Shown here: positions 8,706 through 18,142 of the stretch, piece after piece | Layout of the letters: each line of letters opens with the position of its first letter | Position numbering within the stretch: the first letter of the stretch is position 1 | Source of the DNA: Anaerovibrio sp. JC8 | GTDB taxonomy: Bacteria; Bacillota; Negativicutes; Selenomonadales; Selenomonadaceae | Reading direction: 5' to 3' | DNA length: 64,000 nucleotides | Assembly: GCF_002100115.1 (NCBI RefSeq) | Contig: NZ_ANBM01000004.1 | Location: 62,001 to 126,000 of the forward strand | Program-made: the position numbers and the translations under genes | Notes under the pieces: generated by a model | What the model was told of the DNA's origin: nothing | The model's database searches: none | The model's input: only the letters and a program-made list of their open reading frames with translations

Positions 8706-10013
8706 CTAAATGGCTTCCAGTCGCTCTATGGTTTCATCGAAGCCCTGTACCTCGAATACCCCCTGGCACAGGAAGTCATTTATGGCGTCAATTTTCTGAA
8801 TGGCCTCGTCAATCTTCGGGCTGGAGCCCTTGACGTAAGCACCTATATGTATCAAATCCTCAGCGTCCTTATATACTGCCATAAGGGCCCTGAGCTTTCT
8901 GTTGGCATCCATGTGTTCATCCGGCACAACGGCTGACATTACACGGGATACGCTGGCCAACACATCTATAGCCGGAAAATGGTTCTGGGCTGCAATGTTT
9001 CTTGACAGCACTATATGACCGTCAAGAATACTTCGCACCGCATCGGCGATTGGCTCATTCATGTCATCGCCATCAACCAATACAGTATAAATACCCGTTA
9101 TGGAACCCTTCTCACTGGTGCCCGCTCTTTCCAGAAGTCTTGGAAGTAAAGCGAACACAGACGGGGTATAGCCTCTTGTGGCAGGCGGCTCACCAACGGT
9201 AAGTCCCACCTCACGCTGAGCCATGGCAAATCGGGTTACAGAGTCCATCATGAGAATAACCTTGCGGCCCCGATCACGGAAGTATTCCGCAATGGCAGTA
9301 GCCGTCATGGCACCCTTTATACGCACCAGGGCAGGCTTGTCAGAGGTTGCAACAACTACAACCGACCTTTTCAGGCCCTCTTCCCCCAAATCGCGCTCGA
9401 TAAATTCCTTTACCTCACGGCCACGCTCTCCAACCAGTGAAATAACACTGATGTCGGCTTCGGTATTACGGGCAATCATGGAAAGCAGGGTGGATTTGCC
9501 CACGCCACTGCCGGCCATAATGCCGATACGCTGGCCCTGGCCCATGGTAATGAGACCATCAATGGCCCTTACGCCAACGTAAAGTGATTCCTTTATAACC
9601 GGCCTGTCAAGCGGGGCCGGCGGATCAGCCTGCAAAGGATATTCCTCCTTGCACAGGATGGGACCCTTTCCATCTATGGGATTTCCCAGACCGTCAATTA
9701 CCCTTCCCAAAAGCTCCGGACCAACCTTAACCTGGAGAACCTTCTGGGCTGATACTACCTCACAGCCTGGTCCAATACCCTTGGAATCTCCCAAAGGCAT
9801 CAGCAGAACCTTACCATCCCGAAAGCCTACCACCTCAGAAGGTACAGGCTCAACATCGGGGAAATGTGACTTAACATAGCACAGCTCTCCCATGCTGACG
9901 TTTGGCCCCTGGCATTCAATAACCAGACCAACCATCTGCACCACCTTGCCAATCATACGCATTGGCTTGCTGTTTTCAACTGCGTTGGTAAACTTTTTCA
10001 GGTTGATTTCCAT
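8706..10013 (-). CDS. fliI: Flagellum-specific ATPase FliI
   Basis: FliI is the hexameric ATPase that unloads export substrates at the flagellar type III gate. The 435-residue protein has the Walker A motif MAGSGVGKSTLL near residue 168, Walker B KVILMMDSVTRFAMAQRE, and the F1-beta-like signature PSVFALLPRLLERAG. Its start codon overlaps the fliH stop by one base (TAATG), so translation is probably coupled. Confidence 0.97.
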   Translation of the reverse strand: MEINLKKFTNAVENSKPMRMIGKVVQMVGLVIECQGPNVSMGELCYVKSHFPDVEPVPSEVVGFRDGKVLLMPLGDSKGIGPGCEVVSAQKVLQVKVGPELLGRVIDGLGNPIDGKGPILCKEEYPLQADPPAPLDRPVIKESLYVGVRAIDGLITMGQGQRIGIMAGSGVGKSTLLSMIARNTEADISVISLVGERGREVKEFIERDLGEEGLKRSVVVVATSDKPALVRIKGAMTATAIAEYFRDRGRKVILMMDSVTRFAMAQREVGLTVGEPPATRGYTPSVFALLPRLLERAGTSEKGSITGIYTVLVDGDDMNEPIADAVRSILDGHIVLSRNIAAQNHFPAIDVLASVSRVMSAVVPDEHMDANRKLRALMAVYKDAEDLIHIGAYVKGSSPKIDEAIQKIDAINDFLCQGVFEVQGFDETIERLEAI

Positions 10014-10804
10014 TATTTCATAACATCCCTAATAGACTGCTCAATTACCTCAAGCTGAGTACTCAGCTTGGCATCTATGGTTCCATTAGGTGACTCCACA
10101 ACCACGTCACCTAACTTTAAGGTTTCATCGGATTCAATGGTCAGCTCGCATTTACCCTCCATGGTGGTAAGATAATCTGAGCGGGCCATCAGCACCAGCT
10201 CGTAGGCCTCCGGGCAAACCCTTACAGTCACCTGCGGCTGGTCCTTAACCTTTTCTATGGCATTTTGCACCAGTGGCAATACCATCTGGGGTATATCAAT
10301 AAAATGCTGGGGAATGACCTTGTTGGCAATTTCAATAACCATTTCAGCAATGGTATTTTCTGCCTTGGTAACATAGTCAAGAGCTTCCTGCTGGGCAACC
10401 TTGATGGTATTTTCAGCTTTGGCATTGGCATCCAGAATAATCTGATGCTGCTCCTCCCTTATCTGCTCCATGCCCTCCTGGCGTCCGGCCTCAATGCCTT
10501 CCTGCCTTCCGGATTCCCTGGCTTCATCTCTAACTGCATCTGCCTGAGTGGTGGCCTCAGAAATAATTCTTTCCGCCTCGGCTCTGGCTTCTTGTTTTGT
10601 TATCTCGCTGGCTATTTCAGCATCCTTGAGCTTCTGAATGGCTGCCTCCTCCTTGCGGCGGATGTTGGCCATAATGTTCTCACGAACTTCCTCGCTCATT
10701 TCAGGGGAGTCTTCCTCCTCCGGAACTACAGGACGCTCAAACTTTGGAGTCTCCACAATATGCGGGTCCTCCTGCCAAACGACACCTTTCAGCACCCTAG
10801 ACAA
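10013..10804 (-). CDS. fliH: Flagellar assembly protein FliH
   Basis: FliH is a dimeric regulator that binds the FliI ATPase, similar to the peripheral stalk of F/V-ATPases. The 263-residue protein has an acidic start, a long charged helix at about 45-150 (EAERIISEATTQADAVRDEA), and a conserved C-terminal domain with VIPQHFIDIPQMVLPLVQNA and VRVCPEAYELVL. It overlaps fliG by 8 bases and fliI by one base. Confidence 0.93.
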   Translation of the reverse strand: MSRVLKGVVWQEDPHIVETPKFERPVVPEEEDSPEMSEEVRENIMANIRRKEEAAIQKLKDAEIASEITKQEARAEAERIISEATTQADAVRDEARESGRQEGIEAGRQEGMEQIREEQHQIILDANAKAENTIKVAQQEALDYVTKAENTIAEMVIEIANKVIPQHFIDIPQMVLPLVQNAIEKVKDQPQVTVRVCPEAYELVLMARSDYLTTMEGKCELTIESDETLKLGDVVVESPNGTIDAKLSTQLEVIEQSIRDVMK

Positions 10805-11819
10805 TCATTTCGTCACCCTTTCCACGGGAAATTACAATCTCGCCCTTCTCTTCCAGACGACGGATGACATTTACGATACGCTGCTGAGCTTCCTCAACGT
10901 CACGAATCTTAACAGGGCCCATGTACTCGATTTCTTCACGCAGCATATCGCCGGCACGCTTGGACATATTCTTGAAGACCTTGGCCTGAACGTCCGAATT
11001 GGTAGCCTTGAGGGCCAAGGACAGATCCTTGGTGTCCACCTCGCGGAGTACCATCTGCAGCGAACGGTCGTCGATCATTACAATGTCCTCGAATACGAAC
11101 ATGAGCTTCTTGATTTCCTCGGTGAGCTCCGGATTGTCTACTTCCAGAGCATCTACGATGCCCTTTTCAGTAGCACGGTCTACGCGGTTCAATACTTCTA
11201 CGATAGCCTTAACACCACCGGCATCGGTGAAGTCCTGAGTTACCAGTGCAGACAGCTTGCGCTCCAAGACTCTCTCAACCTCACGGAGTACCTCCGGGGA
11301 GGTACGGTCCATGATGGCTATTCTTTTTGCAACCTCAGCCTGTCTTTCCGTAGGAAGGGAAGCCAGGATGGTAGCGGCCTGATCCGGATCCAAGTAGGCC
11401 ATAATCAGGGCTATGGTCTGAGGATGCTCGTTTTGAATAAAGTTTAACAGCTGGCTTGGGTCAGTCTTATGCAGGAAGTCGAATGGACGAACCTGAAGGC
11501 TGGTGGTGAGACGGCTGATAATTGCAGAAGCCTTCTCGGAGCCCAGTGCCTTTTCCAGGACGTTCTGTGCATATTCCAGACCACCGGAGGACAAGTAGTT
11601 CTTGGCCATGGCCATCTGATAAAATTCACTGATTACGGCTCTCTTCTGCTCCGGAGAAACCTGCTTCTGATTGGCAATTTCCAGGGTCAGCTTTTCGATT
11701 TCTTCGTCGTTCATATGCTTGAACAGCATGGCAGAATATTCAGGGCCGAGGGTTATAAACAGAACCGCAGCTTTTTGCTGATTAGATAATTCCGGTTCCT
11801 TGTCACCATACATATCCAT
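10797..11819 (-). CDS. fliG: Flagellar motor switch protein FliG
   Basis: FliG joins the MS ring to the C ring and contacts the stator. The preferred start, the ATG at 11819, gives 340 residues. It has a GGAGG sequence ten bases upstream, whereas the longer frame would need a TTG inside fliF. The middle domain carries IQNEHPQTIALIMAYLDPDQ near residue 115. The C-terminal domain contains FVFEDIVMIDDRSLQMVLRE, with the charged torque helix following. The family length is about 335. Confidence 0.97.
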   Translation of the reverse strand: MDMYGDKEPELSNQQKAAVLFITLGPEYSAMLFKHMNDEEIEKLTLEIANQKQVSPEQKRAVISEFYQMAMAKNYLSSGGLEYAQNVLEKALGSEKASAIISRLTTSLQVRPFDFLHKTDPSQLLNFIQNEHPQTIALIMAYLDPDQAATILASLPTERQAEVAKRIAIMDRTSPEVLREVERVLERKLSALVTQDFTDAGGVKAIVEVLNRVDRATEKGIVDALEVDNPELTEEIKKLMFVFEDIVMIDDRSLQMVLREVDTKDLSLALKATNSDVQAKVFKNMSKRAGDMLREEIEYMGPVKIRDVEEAQQRIVNVIRRLEEKGEIVISRGKGDEMIV

Positions 11820-11824
11820 AGTTA

Positions 11825-13414
11825 TCAATCCTCCGACAGCCAAGTCTTAACAAGCAAAGCAATCTCGGCAGGCTTGGTACGGATGAGTTCCTCGATAACC
11901 TGACGCTCGTTGATGTGTTCCTGCTCCTCTGGAGTGAGCTCATCAGGCTCAACAGTACCAGCCTCAATAGCAGCAGCACGCTCTGCTTCCAAACGCAATC
12001 TCTCTTCCTCTTCCAGTCTTGCCTGCTCCTCGGCAGCCTCTCTTGCCAAACGCTCCTGTTCCCGCTTTCTTCTGATATAGAAGAAAACTATGAGGGCGAT
12101 TATCAGGAGAACCAAACCGATGGCAATGTACATATTTCTGGCCTGACGGTCCTTCTCAGCCTGCTCCTCGGCAGCACGTCTGTCAGCCAGCTCGGTGCTG
12201 AATGGCAATGGCTCAACGGATACGGTATCACCGCGGTCCGGATTGATGCCCACAGCAGAGGATACAGAACGGGAAATGCTCTCCTGCTGGGCAGGAGTGA
12301 TGTCGTCATTTACCAGAACGGCAATATTTACACGCTTGATGGAGCCCGGAGAAGCAATGGTCTTCGCCTTGGCCTCGTTAATTTCATAATTCTTGGTGGT
12401 TTCCTTCTTTGAATACTGCGCATTGCTGTTATTCTCGGTAGCCACATAGCCAGGCACATTGGACTGGGTGCCGGCCGGACCGCCAGGAGTATTGGAGGTC
12501 CCATTGTAGGATTCATTTACAGTCTGCTCACTGCGGATAATACCGGAATCGTCTACTACAGGAGTAAAGGTCTGGGTATCAGTCTGACGCTGGTCAAAGT
12601 CCAGCTCAACATTTACGCGGACATAGGAGCGTCCTTCACCCAAAGCCTGATCCAGCATGGTCTGAACATCCTTCTGCATGCGGTCCTGAACCTTGCGGGT
12701 CATTTCCAGCTGGGTCATGGTCTTGGCACTTACGCTGTTTTCCTCGTCCTCGTCCGGATCATTCAGAATCCTGCCGGTTTCATCAACTACAGTAATATTT
12801 TCAGGCGAAAGCCCCTGGATACTGTTGGAAGCCAGGTTGACAATGCCCTTGATTTCTTTTTTGTTTAACTGAGTGTTCATTTTCAGCTTCAGCATAATGG
12901 ATGCTGTCGCCGGCTTCTCGTTTTTCTTGTAAAGGCTGTCCTCCGGAAGCACGATGTGCACTCTGGCCTTTTCTACAGCCTCAATCTGTTCGATAGTACG
13001 GGTCAGCTCACCCTGCAATGCCTGAAGATAGTTGACCTTGTTCTGGAACTCAGTAACGCCCAGCTTGCTGTCATCAAAAATCTCAAAGCCCTTGTTACCA
13101 CGAGGGAGTCCCTCGGTAGCAAGCTGCAGTCTGGCTTCATGAACATTGGCAGAAGGTACCAGTATGGTGGTGCCCTGCTTTGTTTCCTGAACCTCGTATT
13201 CTACTTTAGTTTCCTTGAGCTTTGCCGCTACCTCACCAGCATCCTTTGTCTCCATATTGGTAAACAAGGGAACCATATCTGGCTTGCCGCCATACATGAA
13301 GCTGGCACCGATTATGAGAAGCACCAGCAGTGCAATACCGCCGATAGCCATGTAACGCTGTTTCTTAGTGGTTTTTTCCCAAAGCTGAAGGTATTTTTCT
13401 TTCCACTCGCCCAT
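11825..13414 (-). CDS. fliF: Flagellar MS-ring protein FliF
   Basis: FliF forms the membrane MS ring, the first structure built. The 529 residues begin with a cytoplasmic helix and a first membrane segment at about 24-42 (IGGIALLVLLIIGASFMYG). The YscJ-like ring domains follow, with EIFDDSKLGVTEFQNKVNYL near residue 110. A second membrane segment lies at about 427-447 (MYIAIGLVLLIIALIVFFYI), then an acidic C-terminal tail that binds FliG. A Gly/Asn-rich loop (NGTSNTPGGPAG) lies between ring domains, as usual. Confidence 0.97.
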   Translation of the reverse strand: MGEWKEKYLQLWEKTTKKQRYMAIGGIALLVLLIIGASFMYGGKPDMVPLFTNMETKDAGEVAAKLKETKVEYEVQETKQGTTILVPSANVHEARLQLATEGLPRGNKGFEIFDDSKLGVTEFQNKVNYLQALQGELTRTIEQIEAVEKARVHIVLPEDSLYKKNEKPATASIMLKLKMNTQLNKKEIKGIVNLASNSIQGLSPENITVVDETGRILNDPDEDEENSVSAKTMTQLEMTRKVQDRMQKDVQTMLDQALGEGRSYVRVNVELDFDQRQTDTQTFTPVVDDSGIIRSEQTVNESYNGTSNTPGGPAGTQSNVPGYVATENNSNAQYSKKETTKNYEINEAKAKTIASPGSIKRVNIAVLVNDDITPAQQESISRSVSSAVGINPDRGDTVSVEPLPFSTELADRRAAEEQAEKDRQARNMYIAIGLVLLIIALIVFFYIRRKREQERLAREAAEEQARLEEEERLRLEAERAAAIEAGTVEPDELTPEEQEHINERQVIEELIRTKPAEIALLVKTWLSED

Positions 13415-13458
13415 TCTCTCAATCCCTTCGCTGTGTTTTGCCTGATTTTACCAAGAAA

Positions 13459-13761
13459 TCATACCTGCATGCGCATAATTTCCTGATAAGCCTCCACAGC
13501 TTTGTTGCGAACCTGAAGGGTAAGCTGCAATGCGATATCAGCCTTTTCAGCTGCCACTACAACCTGAGATATATCTTCTACCCGTCCGGCTGCCAGAAGG
13601 GCGTTCATTTTTTCGGATTCCTTTTCCAAGGCATTTACATTGCCAAGGGCATCCCCGAGGTACTCACCAAAGGTCTTGACAACAGGAGCTTCCTGGGTCT
13701 CACCCAAATGACTCTCAGCATGCATGGACACCGGAGTCATCTTTAATGCTTCTATCTGCAT
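13459..13761 (-). CDS. fliE: Flagellar hook-basal body complex protein FliE
   Basis: FliE is the small adaptor linking the MS ring to the rod. The 100-residue protein contains the family core FGEYLGDALGNVNALEKES and the conserved end ALQLTLQVRNKAVEAYQEIM, followed by RMQV. The length and position between flgC and fliF are standard. No signal peptide is expected, since it is exported by the flagellar system. Confidence 0.95.
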   Translation of the reverse strand: MQIEALKMTPVSMHAESHLGETQEAPVVKTFGEYLGDALGNVNALEKESEKMNALLAAGRVEDISQVVVAAEKADIALQLTLQVRNKAVEAYQEIMRMQV

Positions 13762-13774
13762 TATGTCACCTCAT

Positions 13775-14233
13775 TTATTTACTGATATTTAAGGCCTGTG
13801 AAGCCATACTCTTCGCTGCATTGATGGTAGTAACATTTGCTTCATAGGCACGGGAAGCAGTAATCATGTCTACCATTTCATTTACAATGTTAACATTTGG
13901 CAGCTCAACATAACCATCCGCATTGGCGTCCGGATGGCCAGGATCATATACGAGCTTGCCCTGAGTTGTGTCCTCCTGAATAGCCACGGCACGCACACCA
14001 TCGCCAGCCTTTTTGCCAAACTCTGACTTGGAAATCTCACCCGAAAGCACACGGGCAAAATTCTTGTTGTGCATTTCTCTAGGCTCAAATACTACGAACT
14101 TGCGCTTGAACGGGGTACCGTTCTCAGTGCGGGTAGTATTAACATTGGCAATATTGTTGGATATTACATCCATTCTGAGACGCTCAGCTGTCAAACCGGA
14201 AGCAGCTGCATCTATGCCGCCAAACATACTCAT
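13775..14233 (-). CDS. flgC: Flagellar basal-body rod protein FlgC
   Basis: FlgC is a proximal rod subunit. The 152 residues carry the rod signature ASGLTAERLRMDVISNNIAN with NVNTT following, and the C-terminal module VDMITASRAYEANVTTINAA with KSMASQALNI, both typical of FlgC. The length is slightly above the 130-150 usual for the family. It lies 51 bases after flgB and 13 bases before fliE. Confidence 0.96.
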   Translation of the reverse strand: MSMFGGIDAAASGLTAERLRMDVISNNIANVNTTRTENGTPFKRKFVVFEPREMHNKNFARVLSGEISKSEFGKKAGDGVRAVAIQEDTTQGKLVYDPGHPDANADGYVELPNVNIVNEMVDMITASRAYEANVTTINAAKSMASQALNISK

Positions 14234-14284
14234 AAGCTGTTCTCCTCATTATATATAAAAGAATTAATTCACGCTGTTGATTGC

Positions 14285-14698
14285 TTATTTGCTGGTAATA
14301 GTGGTCTTTAACCGCTGAATAAAGCTGCCCATTTCCTTGGTCATGGCATTGTAGTAAATCTGGTTTTTGGCCATATTTGCCATTTCCTTGTCAATATCCA
14401 CATTATTCTTGTCTGTTCTCATTATGGTACTTTCGTCCATAACTACAGCAGCCTCCGCCCGCTCCCGCATAGGAATCGGCATGTGACGGTCATGGGTACG
14501 CACCATCTCAAGGCCCAGCTGTTTGTCCAGCCCCATTTCCTTGGCCAAAAGGCTTTCAAACACAACGTCACTTTTCTTAAACTTAGGAGTGTTGACGTTG
14601 GCAATATTATTACTGATTACTTCATGTCTGAGATTTGCCGCCGACATACCTCGGGACAGATAATCCATGGTAGAGGTATTAAAAATCTGATCCAACAT
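14285..14698 (-). CDS. flgB: Flagellar basal-body rod protein FlgB
   Basis: FlgB is a proximal rod subunit and the first gene of this flagellar operon. The 137-residue protein has the rod motif RHEVISNNIANVNTPKFKKS near residue 25 and a C-terminal helix with YNAMTKEMGSFIQRLKTTIT. The Shine-Dalgarno AGGAGG lies about eight bases before the ATG. The operon promoter should lie in the 305-base gap before it. Confidence 0.96.
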   Translation of the reverse strand: MLDQIFNTSTMDYLSRGMSAANLRHEVISNNIANVNTPKFKKSDVVFESLLAKEMGLDKQLGLEMVRTHDRHMPIPMRERAEAAVVMDESTIMRTDKNNVDIDKEMANMAKNQIYYNAMTKEMGSFIQRLKTTITSK

Positions 14699-15003
14699 GG
14701 GCTCATATCCTCCTAAAAATATATCTAAAAACTCAAAAATGCATAATTCGGTACACTACTTACATTCTACATCTAATTAAAAAATCCTTGTCTATTCTAA
14801 CATATTTGTTGAAATTCAAGAAGATTTTTCCATGTTTTTTCCATATTTCACAGGGAATTGTGACTAAAGTCCACTATAGTTTATAAGTTAATATAGTGAA
14901 ATTTAATTATATTTTATATTAAAAAAGAACAAGGAGATTGCAACCTAAAGAATACAAGCTCCCTGCTCTTATTTTCGTCACATTTGATAACAATCCGTTG
15001 TCA
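14699..15003 (-). promoter_or_regulatory. flgB operon upstream region with possible promoter
   Basis: This is a 305-base AT-rich gap. An extended -10 (TGTTAGAAT, TAGAAT at 14794-14799) is the best promoter candidate for the flagellar operon, but its -35 is weak. An inverted repeat with 7-base arms CACTATA / TATAGTG spans about 14872-14899. A second small dyad, GTGACT / AGTCCAC, lies near 14860-14875. Either could be an operator. The codY terminator fills the distal end. No gene is seen. Confidence 0.45.
14921..14975 (-). terminator. Rho-independent terminator of codY
   Basis: On the minus strand a stem GAGCAGGGAG / CTCCTTGTTC, with two G-U pairs, encloses a loop of about 20 bases and is followed by TTTTTT. 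It starts roughly 35 bases after the codY stop codon. It separates codY from the flagellar operon, so flgB needs its own promoter or readthrough. Confidence 0.75.
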
Positions 15004-15795
15004 TCAGTTTGTTTCCTTAGCCAGCTCCTCGATGCCCTGCCAAAGGTATTCGTTCAGCACCCTGATATGGGTCCCCTTCATACCCTGGGACTTTGGCTCA
15101 ACCAAACCGGCAGATTCCAGCTTTCTCAATGCGTTGACTATCACAGAACGGGTAATTCCCAGCTTATCCGCTATCTTCGAGGCATTAACCGCACCGTTGT
15201 TTCCATCCAGTTCACGGATAATACTCAGTGTAGCCTGCTTTTCAGAAATCGAAAGTGATTCTAGAGCATTATGAACAGTTTCCTTCTTACGGCTTTCCTC
15301 CTGATTTCTTCTGGAGCGGTCGTGAAGCATTTCCATGCCCACAACAGCTGCGCCATACTCGGCCAGGAGAAGGTCATCGTTGGTAAAGTCCTCATTGTAC
15401 CTTGCTACTACCAAAGTACCAATACGCTCACCAACACCGTAAATCGGAACAATAGTGGTGTTCTTGCCATGGAACTTGCACTTGGTCTCACTGCCATCCA
15501 CGAACGCACAAAGACCGGACTTGGAGCGAAGATTGGCTGAGGTCTCATCGATCTTGTTAAGCCAGTTTACATAATGGCGGGGGAACCTGCCCACAGCCAC
15601 AACATTGTCAACCATCAGGTCACATTCAAAATCATCCTGAAAGGCATAACCGTAAATGCTGCCCTCTGTATCTACAATATATACATTTGCATCAATAACA
15701 TTGCTGAGTACGGTGGATATTTCCCTGTACTCCACATTATGGAACCGCTGCAATACTCTGTTAATCTTTCTCGTTCTCTCCAAAAGAGTAGCCAT
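15004..15795 (-). CDS. codY: GTP- and branched-chain amino acid-sensing repressor CodY
   Basis: CodY represses nutrient-scavenging genes when GTP and Ile/Leu/Val are plentiful. The 263-residue protein matches the family length of about 259. Residues 1-155 form the GAF-type sensor (start MATLLERTRKINRVLQ), and the winged HTH is at about 205-240 (ASKIADKLGITRSVIVNALR). It sits between hslVU and the flagellar operon, as in Bacillus subtilis. A TGGTAGAAT extended -10 at 15847-15855 is a likely promoter of its own. Confidence 0.97.
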   Translation of the reverse strand: MATLLERTRKINRVLQRFHNVEYREISTVLSNVIDANVYIVDTEGSIYGYAFQDDFECDLMVDNVVAVGRFPRHYVNWLNKIDETSANLRSKSGLCAFVDGSETKCKFHGKNTTIVPIYGVGERIGTLVVARYNEDFTNDDLLLAEYGAAVVGMEMLHDRSRRNQEESRKKETVHNALESLSISEKQATLSIIRELDGNNGAVNASKIADKLGITRSVIVNALRKLESAGLVEPKSQGMKGTHIRVLNEYLWQGIEELAKETN

Positions 15796-15846
15796 ACTCT
15801 TTTACCTCCTAGTGAATATTTTTTCGTCCTACTTTTAGTACATGTT

Positions 15847-15855
15847 ATTCTACCA
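15847..15855 (-). promoter_or_regulatory. Probable codY promoter (extended -10)
   Basis: TGG followed by TAGAAT lies about 50 bases before the codY ATG and just past the hslU terminator, whose U-rich tail occupies the -35 position. No good -35 is visible, so the TG extension would have to compensate. Confidence 0.5.
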
Positions 15856-15863
15856 CAAAAAAT

Positions 15864-15906
15864 AAAAATACGCACATAATTTGTAATATTTTTTGTGCGT
15901 ATTTTT
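15864..15906 (-). terminator. Terminator after hslU
   Basis: A perfect 13-base-pair stem AAAAATACGCACA / TGTGCGTATTTTT lies between hslU and codY. A-rich and T-rich flanks on both sides would let it work on either strand. It ends hslVU transcription ahead of the codY promoter. Confidence 0.85.
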
Positions 15907-15968
15907 TATATTTAAAATTTTATTCGTTTTTGATACATTTGCAATTTCAAGATATTATTATGCATTTA

Positions 15969-17363
15969 TCACAAAATAAACTGACTGACATCCTGATTAA
16001 TTACAATTTCAGAAAGAGCTTCCTTCACGTAGGCCTCATCCACTACAACGTGCTTTTCCTCCATGTCCGGAGCATCAAAGGAAAGATTTTCCAGCAGCTT
16101 CTCCAAAATGGTATGGAGGCGGCGGGCACCGATATTTTCATTCTGGTTATTTACGTCGCAGGCCAGCTTTGCCAGACAGTCAATGGCCTCATCAGTGAAC
16201 TCCAGCTCAATGCCCTCTGTGCCCATAAGAGCCTGATACTGCTTAATCAAGGCATTCTGTGGCTCAGTGAGGATACGCTTAAAGTCCTCCTTGTCGAGGG
16301 AGGTAAGCTCCACACGGATTGGGAAGCGGCCCTGAAGCTCCGGAATCAGGTCTGATGGCTTTGAGGTATGGAAAGCACCGGCTGCAATGAAGAGGATATG
16401 GTCGGTCTTTACCGGACCATACTTGGTCATGACAGTGGAGCCCTCCACGATTGGCAGAATATCACGCTGTACGCCGTCACGGGCCACATCGTGATTGCTA
16501 CCGTGACCACCGCTGGAGGCCACCTTGTCAATTTCATCCAGGAATACGATACCACTGTTTTCCGCAACTCTGACAGCTTCCTCAGTAACCTCTTCCATAT
16601 CCACCAGCTTCATGGCCTCCTCCTGCTGGAACAGCTTGCGGGCTGCTTCCACAGTGACCTTCCGCTTCTTGTGCTTCTTCGGCATCATGCTGCCAATAAT
16701 ATCCTGAAGGTTGTCACCCATACCCTCCAGTGATGAGCCGGCAAACATGCCAACCATCGGCTTGTTGTTGTCCTCAATATCAATTTCAATGAGCTTGTCT
16801 TCATACTCGCCGGCCAGCAGCTTTTTACGGCACCATTCACGGCCTGCCTGATACTGCTTTGGCTCACCCTCGTTATCCTCTTCCGCCTCATCCTCGGTGG
16901 AGCCACCAAAAAGCTGGCCGAATGGATTAACAACAGATTTCTTTGGCTGTGGAACCATAACGTCCAAAATACGCTCCTCGGCCATTTCTGCTGCCTTTTC
17001 CTGTACCTCCTCCAAACGGGAGGAACGGACCATGCGAACAGCGGTCTCTGCCAGATCACGGATTATGGATTCCACATCACGGCCTACATAGCCCACCTCA
17101 GTAAACTTGGTGGCCTCCACCTTGATAAATGGAGCCTTGACCATCTTGGCCAGACGACGGGCAATCTCAGTTTTGCCTACACCGGTGGAACCAATCATGA
17201 GAATGTTCTTCGGGATAATGTCATCCTTCATGCTTTCGCTGTCCAGCTGACGGCTGCGCCACCGGTTTCTCAGGGCAATGGCAACAGACCGCTTGGCAGC
17301 CTTCTGCCCCACAATGTATTTATCTAATTCCTCAACAATTTGTTTTGGAGTCTGTTCGTTCAT
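15969..17363 (-). CDS. hslU: ATP-dependent protease ATPase subunit HslU (ClpY)
   Basis: HslU is the AAA+ unfoldase that feeds substrates to the HslV peptidase. The 464-residue protein has Walker [18 protein letters not shown] near residue 57, Walker [15 protein letters not shown] near residue 268, a sensor region [18 protein letters not shown], and the conserved C-terminal end DVSQFIL, which inserts into HslV. The I-domain between the Walker motifs is acidic. It lies 19 bases after hslV. Confidence 0.97.
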   Translation of the reverse strand: MNEQTPKQIVEELDKYIVGQKAAKRSVAIALRNRWRSRQLDSESMKDDIIPKNILMIGSTGVGKTEIARRLAKMVKAPFIKVEATKFTEVGYVGRDVESIIRDLAETAVRMVRSSRLEEVQEKAAEMAEERILDVMVPQPKKSVVNPFGQLFGGSTEDEAEEDNEGEPKQYQAGREWCRKKLLAGEYEDKLIEIDIEDNNKPMVGMFAGSSLEGMGDNLQDIIGSMMPKKHKKRKVTVEAARKLFQQEEAMKLVDMEEVTEEAVRVAENSGIVFLDEIDKVASSGGHGSNHDVARDGVQRDILPIVEGSTVMTKYGPVKTDHILFIAAGAFHTSKPSDLIPELQGRFPIRVELTSLDKEDFKRILTEPQNALIKQYQALMGTEGIELEFTDEAIDCLAKLACDVNNQNENIGARRLHTILEKLLENLSFDAPDMEEKHVVVDEAYVKEALSEIVINQDVSQFIL

Positions 17364-17382
17364 ACAAAAAATCCTCCGTTAA

Positions 17383-17925
17383 TCAGTCCAGTTCCTCAAC
17401 CTTGATATTGTGGTTGGTGTATACGCAAATATCTGCCGCAATGGTCAGGGCTTCCTTGGCAATTTCAGCTGCAGACAGCTCTGTATGCTTTACCAAAGCC
17501 CGGGCAGCAGACAGGGCATAAAAGCCGCCTGATCCAATGGCACCCACGCCGCCATCCGGCTCAATAACCTCACCGTTGCCGGAAATCATCAGCAGATTTT
17601 CCTTGTCAGCCACCAAAAGCAGGGCCTCCAGCTTACGCAGCACCTTATCAGTGCGCCACTGCTTGGCCAGCTCCACGGACGCTCTTGGCAGATTGCCGTT
17701 GTAGGCCTCCAATGTGGCCTCGAATTTTTCAAAAAGGGTAAAGGCGTCCGCCACGGAACCAGCGAATCCGGCCAGCACCTTCCCATGATAAAGGCGACGT
17801 ACCTTGCGGGCACTGGCCTTCATAATGGTGTTCTGACCAAAGGTCACCTGGCCATCGCCGGCGATGGCGGTTTTGCCATTATGCTTAACTGCAACTATTG
17901 TTGTTGCATGAAATTGTGTTTCCAT
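17383..17925 (-). CDS. hslV: ATP-dependent protease peptidase subunit HslV (ClpQ)
   Basis: HslV is the proteasome-like peptidase of the HslVU complex. The 180-residue protein starts [18 protein letters not shown]. By family analogy, processing before a Thr of the TTIVAV block would expose the catalytic N-terminal Thr. The AGDGQVTFG and [15 protein letters not shown] motifs and the [14 protein letters not shown] block are typical. The upstream neighbour xerC (codV), present in Bacillus, is missing and a family A repeat stands in its place. Confidence 0.96.
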   Translation of the reverse strand: METQFHATTIVAVKHNGKTAIAGDGQVTFGQNTIMKASARKVRRLYHGKVLAGFAGSVADAFTLFEKFEATLEAYNGNLPRASVELAKQWRTDKVLRKLEALLLVADKENLLMISGNGEVIEPDGGVGAIGSGGFYALSAARALVKHTELSAAEIAKEALTIAADICVYTNHNIKVEELD

Positions 17926-17950
17926 AAGAATCTCCTATTTAATGTGTCAT

Positions 17951-18134
17951 GGCAAGGGGCTGATTGCTTTTCGCAATTAGGTCACGAGACGTAAAGAAAC
18001 TATTTTTTACTTACTTACACATCAAGAAAACATCCACTGTTTGAGCGAAGCGAGTTTGGATTTTTCTTGATGCTAATTAAAATGTAAAAAATGGTTTTAG
18101 TCGAGAGACCGGGCGAAAGTAACAGTCCCTTGCC
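17951..18134 (+). repeat. Family A hairpin repeat, copy 1 (short core)
   Basis: Nested inverted repeat between hslV and trmFO. The outer stem is GGCAAGGG / TCCCTTGCC. The middle stem pairs AAACTATTTTTTAC with GTAAAAAATGGTTTT, and an inner stem pairs CATCAAGAAAA with TTTTTCTTGATG. The apical sequence GTTTGAGCGAAGCGAGTTT is about 25 bases shorter than in the other copies. A separate inverted repeat (AAAGTAACAG / CTGTTACTTT, 18116-18144) overlaps its right edge and the trmFO stop and may serve as the trmFO terminator. Confidence 0.8.
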
Positions 18135-18142
18135 TGTTACTT

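Noticed and set aside
14801-14820. Possible CodY-binding box in the flgB upstream region (AATTTCAACAAATAT)
   Set aside because: By eye it differs from AATTTTCWGAAAATT at about six positions, too weak in such AT-rich DNA, although CodY control of flagella is known in Bacillus.
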